From positions 5,461,001-5,525,000 of the forward strand of contig OZ020624.1 of the NCBI GenBank assembly GCA_963971575.1: a stretch of 64,000 bases of DNA, given 5' to 3'. This document shows positions 55,697-64,000 of the stretch, piece after piece. Source of the DNA: Liopterus haemorrhoidalis (Eukaryota > Arthropoda > Insecta > Coleoptera > Dytiscidae). The notes under the pieces were generated by a model that saw nothing but the letters and a program-made list of their open reading frames with translations, had not been told where the DNA came from and made no database searches. Position 1 is the stretch's first letter. The number at the start of each line of letters is the position of its first letter. The position numbers and the translations under genes were made by a program.

Positions 55697-56600
55697 TTTT
55701 TTAAGGTTTTGTAGGTATGACCAAAAAAAGTAGGTCTGTCTGTCTGTCTGTCTGTTCGGTAAAAATTGTAGCCAAACGGCTAAACCTAGAGAGTTGAAAT
55801 TTAGCATGCTTATACAACTCTTTGACCCGCACATAGGAAAAATACTAAAACATCTAAAAAACATACCCCCCTAAAAATATAAACAAATATGTGCTCATCG
55901 AAAACAAAAATATTTTTTTTAAATTCTGAGTAAGGCATCAAATGAAAGCCCTTAGTACGTGGATTAACGATCAAATTTTTATTTTTGCAAAATAAATTAT
56001 ATTGATGAGATTTTTGCCAAAATTATGCAAAAAAAAATTTGTCCCACACCCTGTAGCCCAGATGGTTTAAACTAAAAATCTAAAAAAATTCTAAGTAATG
56101 TATATTGGTGTGAACTGAAATAGTACAGCAGGAATTTTTGATCAGATTATGTTTTCGGGAAATAACGCATTTTTTTTGGTTTTTGGTTCGCAAAGTACAA
56201 AAGTTATACCAATGTAAGACACCCACATGCAAGGCGTACGATAGCGTAACGGTTAGAGCACTGGTGTGTAAGCTAAAACTCGCTGGAAACGAAGGGTTTC
56301 GAGTTCGAGTACGGAGTGAATTTTATTTTTTCTGTTTTTTTTTGCAGTTTTATTATGTTGAAATTATTTTGTCACAATTCTAGTTATATTTTGTCAAATG
56401 TTGCATTTAATTTTTAAGAGCGTAAATTTAATAACCAGTCTTATTATATGATTAACAGGCGATAAATTATTTTAAAAATATCGTTCATTTTGCCGTGATT
56501 ACTACAAAGTAAAATTTGTCCTACACACTCAGCATGCCGCCTTCACTTATTATATACCTGCAAAACCCTGAAATTTGTGAATATTCACACTTCACATCAA
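55697..56600 (+). mobile_element. DINE-1/Helentron-like element, copy D
   Basis: AGGTTTTGTAGGTATGACC, (GTCT)n at 55735-55755, GTTGAAATTTAGCATGC, body, tRNA-like module 56232-56320, ATACCTGCAAAACCCTGAAA and a palindrome around GTGAATATTCAC ending near 56600. The segment between the tRNA-like module and the 3' end differs from the other copies and lacks the CCAAT/GC-box patch. Confidence 0.65.
56232..56320 (+). other. tRNA-like module inside DINE-like copy D
   Basis: A-box-like TAGCGTAACGGTTAGAGC at 56242-56259 and B-box-like GAGTTCGAGTA at 56301-56311, a strong match to GGTTCGANTCC-type B boxes. Putative anticodon loop TGTGTAA resembles threonine tRNA. The spacing between the boxes is enlarged by an AT/GC mixed insert. 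T-runs at 56325-56343. Confidence 0.55.
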
Positions 56601-56834
56601 TTTTTTAAACGCTCATTGTCAACAAACTACTAGCTCAATTTATAATCTGCCTCTTATTTCATAATAACAAATGTCAAATTTTACGAATATAGTAATAATA
56701 CATTTCAATATGGCCATCTAGTAGTCGTTTGTAAAAATATAAAAGGTAACCCTTGATACGGAAGATTAGTATCGATACTAATCTTACGATACTTTATTAA
56801 TATCAGCAGATTTGACCCAGTATCGTATCTTTTA

Positions 56835-56865
<31 letters not shown>

Positions 56866-56929
56866 TTTGTTAAAACAATATCGTGACATTTTTATTTATA
56901 CACATATAAATATTTCCCAATCTGTGGCA
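56601..56929. other. no gene; sequence related to the flanks of the 54230 element
   Basis: TACTTTATTAATATCAG at 56790-56806 and the following GACCCAGTATCGTAT repeat the sequence flanking 54230-55281. An ATT microsatellite lies at 56836-56866. Confidence 0.6.
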
Positions 56930-57330
56930 AAAATTGCTGTGTCATCTGTGTATAACGAATATGAAACATGTTTCGCTCTTGGAAAGTCGTTAATAAATAT
57001 ATTAAAGAGAAGAGGTCTTAGGATAGATCCTTGTGGTACTCCTGCCGAAATGAACCTTTTAGTTGACATTTTGTACTACTACTACTGTTTGAAAACTTCT
57101 ACTTGGGATGTATGAGTTAATAAGATGCACTAGATATGGTGGTAAATTCATTGAGGCAAGTTTATAAATCAGACCTTTATGCCAAACATTATCAAAGGCT
57201 TTTTCAATATCTAAAGTGACCATACCTGTATGCTTATTGTAGTTAAATCCATAAGTTATAGATTCAGTTAGTCTTGCTAATTGAGCAGTGGTTGAATGTT
57301 TTTCATTATCACGAAAACTAAACGAGATAT
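56930..57330 (-). pseudogene. Jockey-like reverse transcriptase fragment
   Basis: The minus strand encodes FRDNEKHSTTAQLARLTESI, GMVTLDIEKAFDNVWHKGLI (RT motif A with catalytic Asp), YKLASMNLPPYLVHLINSYI, then frame breaks. The DIEKAFDxVWHxGLIYKL text is typical of the Jockey clade. Confidence 0.8.
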
Positions 57331-57896
57331 CAACAATCCAAGAAGACTTTTAGTGTGGTTACAGAGGAGTGGTTATAGAGGAGGTTATACGCAATGCAGT
57401 GTTAACAAATATCCCCGTTAGCGCGTAATTCAAAATTTTCAGTTATTTTCTGAACAGACCTCGTACTCTGGCAGTAATCGAAAACACCAACATTTGTATT
57501 TTCCGAACAAGATTTCTTTTATATTTACATCCATAGTTATTGTCTTATTTATTTAAATATCTTCAGGATGCTGTTACTGGTATGCAAGATGCAGGATGCT
57601 GTTGTTGGTATGGAGCAGACCACTGGTGACATGCAGGTTGCTGCTGCTGATAACAACAATGCTGTTAATGGTGTGAAGAATGCAGTTGCGTCTCGAGAAC
57701 TTTCCGCGTGTCAGTCTGGCCGTGTTAGCAAAATTATCATTTTGCACTATTTATATTATATATTATAAAGATCGGTAGACGATATTTCCGACATTAATCA
57801 TAATTGAAGGAATTTTTAAAATCTGTTCAGTAGTTCCAAAGATATAATGATATTTATGCGCCCGAGTAATACAAAATCAATCCATTTTGGTTTATA
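57331..57896. other. no gene recognised; repetitive GATGCTGTT stretch at 57567-57670
   Basis: The 57567-57670 segment repeats ATGCTGTTRYTGGTATG-like units and could be a coding or simple repeat. A 55-bp segment (57792-57847) recurs at 58899-58955. Confidence 0.4.
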
Positions 57897-58823
57897 AAAG
57901 GTGTCTCAAAAGAAATTTTATATTTATTTAGCTTACTGCGTGAACGCAACGTATCCGAGGGGCGCGGGGGTTATGTCAATCGGTAGCCTGGCTCTTGGGA
58001 ATTGAGTCGCTGTGGAGCGTTTCTCGGGAGCAGACCGCGCGTTATGCGTGCGAGAGTTTTACAAATACGGTGATTCGGCGACTGTAGCGCGTAGAAAATT
58101 CTGCAGTATTCGAGGTTTTCGCCACTTAAATGATGCGCCAAGCATTCCTCTCATTCGACATTGGGTTAAAAAGTTTGAAGAGACTGGTACAACGCTGGAT
58201 AAATCAAAATCCGGGCGACCTAGGTCATCAAGAACGGTAGAAAACATGGAGAATGTTAATCAGTCTGTTCGTGACGACCCAAACCTTTCAATTCGGAAGC
58301 GCGCAAGTGCTTTAAATGTGCATAGATCATCATTACATCGCATTATGCACAAAGACCTAAAGCTGCACCCCTACAAAATTCAATTGGTGCAAGAATTAAA
58401 GCCCCAAGATGCCAGTCAGAGGCCTAATTTCGTAAATTTTCTCAGGCAAATTGATCTCCCGGAGAGGTGACATAAATTGGCCTCCACGCAGTCCAGATTT
58501 AACCCCTGTGGACTTTTTCCTATGGGGTTATCTTAAATCTAAAGTTTACGCCAATAAACCGACTTCACTGGCGCATTTGAAAGAAAATATCCGTCACGAA
58601 ATGGCAGCCATCCCTGAGTCCACCTGCCGAGACGTCATAAGAAATTTTACTGTTCGATTAAATGAGTGCCGAGAACGCGAGGGTCTACATTTAGACGATA
58701 TTATTTTTAAGAAATAAATCCCCAAAAAGTGTATTTTAATAATTACTTAACATTTTTTCTATATACGGCTTACTTTTTTTTTAATCGATCCACTAAATAT
58801 AAAATTTCTTTTGAGACACCTTG
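57897..58823 (+). mobile_element. mariner-like element (36-residue spacing family), copy 3, internally deleted
   Basis: Ends AAAGGTGTCTCAAAAG (57897) and inverse of CAAGGTGTCTCAAAAG (ending 58823), TA on both sides. 927 bp, almost the same size as copy 1 but with a different deletion. Confidence 0.9.
58012..58717 (+). pseudogene. mariner-like transposase, copy 3, with internal deletion
   Basis: N-terminal ERFSGADRALCVREFYKYGD through HKDLKLHPYKIQLVQELKPQ to RPNFVN, then a jump to FLRQIDLPER and, in another frame, RRGDINWPPRSPDLTPVDFF to DDIIFKK. The first two catalytic Asp residues are deleted. Confidence 0.9.
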
Positions 58824-59918
58824 TATTTAACGCATTTTCTTGAAATTATCAGCAACAATGTATATTTATCCAGTAGAAAACTTCGTACACAATTCATGCA
58901 CTAATCAGAATTGAAAGAATTTTTAAAATCAGTTCAATAGTTCCAAAGTTACGTAAATTTTTACTGGGAATGTAATCTTAAGTCAGTTTAAATCTCTCTC
59001 CTATTCTCACATGTCTGTTGACATGGTTGTACGTAAGCAAGATAACAGTCATTAACCAGTGAAGAATTCCTAATTTTTTTTAACCCATCTTATTCTTTTT
59101 TTTTATAAATGAAGAGACTGCACATGGGTTGTGTTAGGGGCAAATAACTTCCTTGTTAAATGAAATTTCCAACATGTGAATTGTCTAAAATCTGTGCTAA
59201 CGAAACCCTTTTTACGTTGCACAACCTTTCAATCTATTTTAGATCCATAAATATTTACTCTCTCTAAAAAATTATTGGTTGTAAGGGTAACGTGGTCGAA
59301 AAAAAGGTTGAAGTGTGAAATAGTATGTGAAAGGGGTCACAAGGTCGTTCCATCTCGCTTGGTGCAGGTACAGAATGTGTCAAGTCTACGGCAAATATTG
59401 GTTATCGATGTAGAATGTTTGGTTAGCGTTAACGTCCGCACGGAACATTCTGAATTTACTATGTTTCTGTTTTACGTTTTGTTTGCACAATATAATGTGG
59501 TTACTGAAAACTTATCGATGTTATATTATGTTTCATTTGTTTTAACTTGATTTTACATACATTAATATCAGGGCCTGTCTTCTCTATAAATGTGAGCGGA
59601 TGTAAGTTATTTTTCGGAGCCCCAAACAATCAGCTGTATGCATAAAGTTAAAGGAAAGGCTCATAAATATAAGGTAGAAGTAAAAGGCTTTGCTTTAAGT
59701 AAAAGATTGAAGTAATTTAGTTAGTTTAAACTTTTGGTGCACAGCAACAATGGGCCGTATGAATAAAAATAAGCATAACCTTTTACTTGCAAATTATGAA
59801 GCAAATCCTCGAAACAATATGAATAAAAATGCAAGCAAAACCTTCTACGTATGAGTAAGAAGCAAATGCTTTTGTTGTTGATCTTTTGCTCACGACAGAA
59901 GTAAATGGTTATGAATAA
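58824..59918. other. no gene recognised; left flank of the long inverted-repeat element
   Basis: The right part (from about 59640) has GTAAAAGGC and AAGCAAATGCTTTT motifs that recur near 61690 and 62810-62900, so it probably belongs to the large element. Confidence 0.45.
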
Positions 59919-60260
59919 TAGTCCAGTAACCTTGTCATGATTATGGGGCAAAAGTTGCATCAAGTGGGGGTAGTTAGTTTCGTAATTTTTTTTGTATGGG
60001 ATATGCCTGAGATGCAAAATCCAAATTTTCGACCTCAGCAGCCCTCCGGAACACTTTTGAATTTCTCAAAAACTACTAAATTTTTTCGGTTTCTTACCAT
60101 TATGACCATAAAGGAACACGTTTTTGACAAACATTATTCAATACATTTTTAAACTAGATTAAATTTGCTACAATTTAAGACCAGAATGGGTTCAGTAGCT
60201 TCAATAGTTTCTGAGATACAGCTTTTCAAAATTTGAAAAAATCTCCAAACTTGAAAATTT
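59919..60260. repeat. left arm of long inverted repeat
   Basis: Starts TAGTCCAGTAACCT, contains GCATCAAGTGGGGGTAGTTA and GAGATGCAAAATCC, ends CCAAACTTGAAAATTTT; inverse of 61331-61673. Confidence 0.9.
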
Positions 60261-61330
60261 TATGCTAATTTTCATGTTTCATCATATACAATTGCCTTTA
60301 TATGTTCAACAACCTGTCTAACATGAGTCAGTGAAGTAAACATTTATTCAATTTAACATTTTGAAGGTGGTGGTGGTTTTTGTGGTTTTTTACTACAATA
60401 CGAGTGTAACAGTTTTTCGACGAAAAAATCGATGTTTTTAAAAAGTTTTTTGCGAATAACTCGAAAAATATGCATTTTATCAAAAAAAACTGTTGAAAGC
60501 AAAATTGTAGTTTTTAAAAAAACAAACAAAATCCTTTTTTTATTATTTTTCTACGACCAATACGAACCGAGATACGGCATGTTAATGGTTAACTTTTTTT
60601 CGCCAAAAGCATAATTTGAAAGATTCAAAGTCAAATAACAGGAAAAATTTGCATTTTTCGAAGAAAACTCATTGAATCTTTTTTAAAGTATTTGATTAGA
60701 CATTTCAAACAAAAAAAAAAAAAAAAGTCTCTAGTATAAAAATTAAGCGACTTATGATCAAAATAAGGTCGGTACCCAAGAAGTTTGACCAATTTAAAAT
60801 GCGTAATTTTAGAAAAATTGGAGTTTAAAGAAAAAACGATTTTTTGCGATTTCGTATTTTTCACCCTTTTCTTCAAAATATCTCCGAAATTACTGGAGAT
60901 ACGAAAACAATGACAGAGCACTAAATTGTAGCTTTTTTAATGACTTGAATTTCCTTGTGCATATATTTTCTGTACAGTGAATATTTGGCGAGATATAACC
61001 GTTTAAAACCTCTATTTACAAGCGAACACCACCTTATTCGAGCCCTTCAAACTCACCCCATCTAAAAACTAAGGGATCTTAAGGAATTTAATTTACACAG
61101 TCTTATAGCTCTAGAAAAGCCCTACAAAATCGTTTTCGAAAAAACTTTCTATCACTAAAAATGAAGGAGCTATGTTTAAAAAACCAATAATTTTTTTTTC
61201 GAAACATCTACATAACCAGTATTTTCGGCAGCAATATAAGGTTTTGCAATGTTATTTTATAATTTTTGACAATAAGGAGTAGTTTTCACTTCTAAAAATA
61301 AACAGTGCCCATGAGCATGATATAGCATAC

Positions 61331-61673
61331 AATTTTCAAGTTTGGAGATTATTTCAAACTTTGAAAAGCTGTATCTCGGAAACTATTAAGATTACCGAGC
61401 CCATTTTGGTCTCAAATTGTAGAAAATTTAATCTAGTTTAAAAATGCATAGAATGGTGTTTGTCGAAAACATGCTCCTTTATGGTCAAAATTGGCAGAAA
61501 CCGAAAAGAGTGCGAAAATTTAGCAGTTTTTGCGAAATTCAAAAGTGTTCCGGAAGGCTGCCGAGGTCGAAAACTTGGATTTTGCATCTCAGGCACAACT
61601 CATACAAGAAAAAAAAAACGAAACTAACTACCCCCACTTGATGCAACTTATGATGTACTAGGTTACTGGACTA
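61331..61673. repeat. right arm of long inverted repeat
   Basis: Starts AATTTTCAAGTTTGGAGAT and ends GGTTACTGGACTA; inverse of 59919-60260. Confidence 0.9.
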
Positions 61674-61789
61674 TAAAGACCTTTTACTTTAAATTATAAG
61701 CAAATGCTTCGAAAATTATGCATCTATATTTTCGTTTACTCACTTGTGATAAAGTATTGTAATGTGAATAAGTTTTGTTGAATAAGTAC

Positions 61790-62589
61790 CTGGAATTTTA
61801 CTTTTAGTTGGGTTAATGTCACCTTGCATCGCTGCAAACATACGATTTTCCCATTTCGTCAACTTAATACTATTATATCCCGTTTTTTGTATGTCTGTTT
61901 TCTTCTTGAATTGCGTTTTCATATTTAACATCAGGGAGGAAACCGCCAACACACGCTTCCGTATAGGCCACTGTGAGACGTGTAACACAGATTTGTCTGT
62001 GATAAACTTTTTAACTGAGTGTGTACAGTTCGAGGATGTCAGGGAGAGGTTAGGCCTGTGCCTGTCAGTTGATTTAGGTGACGACAGAGTACTCATGGAC
62101 AGGCTGATACTCTTCCTGAGAGAATCGACCTTACTGTTTTATGTGTGAAGTCTTGCACCTTATTTTAATGTGTTCTATTTCTAAATTGTGATATTCGATG
62201 GTAATTGGCCTCCTTACAGCCTCTTACCACCACCCTGAGTCTGTTCAAATTTACGAACAGACTTTTTATCTTATTTATTTGTGTTTGTCTGTGCAAGATT
62301 TCTTTTATTGAGTATGCGTAATTTTATTGATTTTATCTATTTATTGATTGTTTAATTTATTGCTTTTAATATGTAGTGCAGTCATTTAAATGAGCTGCTT
62401 TAGGCGCAAATAGCCTTTGTTGCTATGCGCAAAAAAAATTAACTAACTTAGTTTCATATTGTTTATTTTTTTCAATAATTTATTTGCATTTATTACCTTC
62501 CCAAAAAGCCCTTGATATTTAAGGAGTATTTTAGCAATAGCTACTTCTTTAATTTTTTTGATTCTTGGAACCTGAAATTTTCCTAAAAT
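61790..62589 (-). pseudogene. coding exon of unknown protein, split by a LINE
   Basis: On the minus strand an acceptor (CTTCTCAG before 62589) opens ILGKFQVPRIKKIKEVAIAK, ...GKVINANKLLKKINNMK; then a 526-bp LINE (61926-62451) interrupts; the frame resumes TQFKKKTDIQKTGYNSIKLT and ends INPTKSKIPG before a GTACTT donor (61784-61789). About 88 residues over 265 bp, Lys-rich and helical. It resembles Myb/SANT-type DNA-binding segments, but no family is certain. It belongs either to the large element or to a host gene. Confidence 0.5.
61926..62451 (+). mobile_element. LINE 3' end with 9-bp target duplication
   Basis: Flanked by TTTCATATT at 61917-61925 and 62452-62460. Encodes ETANTRFRIGHCETCNTDLS and FLTECVQFEDVRERLGL, a C..C...(N/H)F..EC finger as in I/R1-type LINE C-termini. 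3' tail GCAAATAGCCTTTGTTGC...TTAACTAACT, as at 38138-38214. Confidence 0.8.
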
Positions 62590-62929
62590 CTGAGAAGAGC
62601 ATAGTTTGAAGTTATTGCAAATAAAAGGAAGAAAAAAATAATTTGCCTACACCAATAAAAATAAGATCATATGCCACATATGGAACTCAGTACAGCACTA
62701 GTACATTGTTAATAGTGTTTATAGACTATTGACAGCAATCGGAAAGAAGTAGTACGATTTTGATAAATTCTGGTTTTCAGGTGTCAACATAAACGCATTT
62801 TCTTGACCTTTTACTCACCGGTAGAAGCATTGACTTGTAAGTAAAAGGTAATCATTATTCATATAAAAAGAAGCAAATGCTTTTACTCCGACCTTTTACT
62901 CGATAATACAAGGTTGGTAGTCCTGGGTA

Positions 62930-63150
62930 CCAGATCCTTGGCACTACGAACTTCGGAGACATTCGCTATTGCGATATTCGAGCTCAGCGACCCCAAAAAC
63001 CCCCGAGTAACGTGATTCAACTGATTTTGTATCAAATTTGCATAAAACTCTAGGAGACGATGTACATAGTGTCCACCCTGGGCACCAGGTACCTCGGACA
63101 CTTCTCTCGTCCCGATATTCGTGTTCAGCGACCCCAAAAACCCCCGAGTA
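62930..63150. repeat. tandem duplication, 141-bp period
   Basis: Two diverged units; CAGCGACCCCAAAAACCCCC occurs at 62985 and 63126. GC-richer than its surroundings. Confidence 0.85.
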
Positions 63151-63740
63151 TCAAAATTTGACTTATTTTAGTGAATTTATACCGAGTTATAAATTTTTGA
63201 TTTTGCAACTCTCGAAAATGCACTTTTCCAATGCATTTTTCTTATGCAGAAATGAAGTTTTTCATTTTGCATTGATCGCGTTGGTTCACAAAATTTCCTG
63301 AGGCTCTAACGAATCGAATGCACCAAACCGCATGTAAATCCATCTTACTGCGCCAAAAATCGGAAGTTCACTGCTTCGTTTCCTTGCCTAAGGTTTCACA
63401 TGGTGTAAATCAAGTTTCATTTATTCCAAAAAACATCATACTAGAAGATTAACTGAGAGATATCAACAATATGTACACTACATGGAAAATAATTAGATTT
63501 TTATGTCTGTTCCTTTAAATTTGCCGGTGTGTGTATTATATATTTCCATTTCGGTTTATTTGATTTAATAAAAATTGTTTTGTTTTGTTTTTCATTGATA
63601 TGTAATATGTTATTATAAAAAAGTATATTTGATTTTTTTTTTCAATTTTAAATAAAGAAATAACGCCGGGAACAGCACCCATTAGTTGCCTTTTATAAAA
63701 AAGATAGATGTTAATAAAATGTTGATCCACTTTTTTTACA
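63151..63740. other. no gene recognised
   Basis: AT-rich, nothing assignable. Confidence 0.5.
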
Positions 63741-64000
63741 CCTTAGTGTAGGGTGATCATTTTCTTAAAAAGTCAATGCGGGACGGAGCAAAAACAAAGG
63801 TCCTCATCTCCCAAATCTAAGTGAAGAGCAAAAAAGGGAACTCATCTCCCAAATCCAAGTGAAGAGCAAAAAAAAGGTCCTCACCTCCCAAATCCAAGTG
63901 AAGAGCAGAAAAGAAAAAAAGGTCCTCACCTCCCAAAACCAAGTGAAGAGCAAAAAAAAAATGCGGGACAAAATGTTAAAATGCGGGACTTTTTTTTTTT
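63741..64000. repeat. minisatellite and probable transposon end at the window edge
   Basis: Four units of about 45 bp with CTCAYCTCCCAAATCCAAGT GAAGAGC (63796-63950) between ATGCGGGAC motifs at 63776, 63961 and 63980. The preceding GTAGGGTGATCATTTTCTTA resembles some hAT ends. Continues past the window. Confidence 0.7.

Larger units (their letters stand above)
59640..62900 (-). mobile_element. large DNA element with ~340-bp inverted arms
   Basis: Arms 59919-60260 and 61331-61673 are inverted copies (about 85-90% by eye). Outer motifs ACCTTTTACTY and AAGCAAATGCTTTT occur on both sides. The spacer 60261-61330 is AT-rich and non-coding. A minus-strand exon lies at 61790-62589. Boundaries are approximate; superfamily unknown. 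Confidence 0.55.

Noticed and set aside
57567..57768. Protein-coding exon with GATGCTGTT repeats
   Set aside because: Low-complexity, no known family; an AG acceptor-like site precedes it but this is not sufficient.
59275..59550. Open frame of 91 residues, plus strand
   Set aside because: No recognisable motif, no clear start context, and composition like surrounding DNA; not enough to call a gene.

Overview
This window looks like AT-rich intergenic or intronic DNA from an insect. The evidence is the mix of mobile elements: irritans-type and other mariners, R1 and R4/Dong-like non-LTR retrotransposons, a Penelope-like element, Harbinger and hAT transposons, and DINE-1/Helentron-like repeats carrying a GTCT microsatellite. 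Almost everything recognisable is transposon-derived and broken. I see no rRNA gene, no functional tRNA gene and no CRISPR array. Only two segments look like host genes: one clear coding exon of a short-chain acyl-CoA dehydrogenase (47859-47938, + strand), and a decayed two-BIR inhibitor-of-apoptosis pseudogene (18457-19010, + strand). The dehydrogenase exon implies that flanking sequence is intron.

Layout. 1-2.3 kb: first DINE-like repeat with an embedded tRNA-like module, then a small MITE. 3.7-5.5 kb: 5'-truncated Penelope-like element with GIY-YIG endonuclease between inverted terminal copies. 5.6-8.3 kb: LINE broken by mariner and other LINE pieces, then DINE-like fragments. 9.1-11.3 kb: internal part of a small LTR element split by a LINE and a hAT, with a pogo/Tigger element inside the hAT. 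12.1-14.4 kb: a LINE between two mariner pieces. 16-17.7 kb: hAT with transposase remnant. 18-19 kb: palindromic minisatellite and IAP pseudogene. 19.2-24.9 kb: LINEs, one of them split by a Harbinger-type element and a 0.93-kb mariner-like element. 25.9-27.8 kb: complete small LTR element with target duplication. 27.9-29.1 kb: second DINE-like copy. 31.1-34.3 kb: ZMYM1/hAT-like coding remnant interrupted by a Harbinger MITE and a mariner, then a HARBI1-type transposase remnant with introns. 34.4-35.5 kb: third DINE-like copy with two tRNA-like modules. 36.1-38.4 kb: hAT containing LINE pieces that flank another inverted-repeat element. 38.8-40.8 kb: longest LINE reverse transcriptase. 42.2-44.9 kb: LINE, env-like, R1 and Tc1 remnants. 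46-47.5 kb: irritans mariner with a ribozyme-like insert. 47.9 kb: host exon. 48.1-50.5 kb: mariner and R4-like LINE. 51.6-53.6 kb: two mariner-type elements. 54.2-58.8 kb: Harbinger-like element, fourth DINE-like copy, Jockey-like fragment and a third 0.93-kb mariner-like copy. 59.9-62.9 kb: long inverted-repeat element with a coding exon that a LINE interrupts. 62.9-64 kb: tandem repeats.

The most unusual system is the DINE-like family. Four long copies (1018-2054, 27907-29140, 34378-35516, 55697-56600) each carry, at the same internal place and in the same orientation, a tRNA-like stretch with A-box and B-box matches followed by conserved T-runs, which is the layout of an RNA polymerase III unit. 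The tRNA-like stretch differs between copies more than the flanking element does, and one copy has it twice.

All assignments come from reading motifs by eye. Repeat boundaries are exact only where terminal repeats and target duplications are given.
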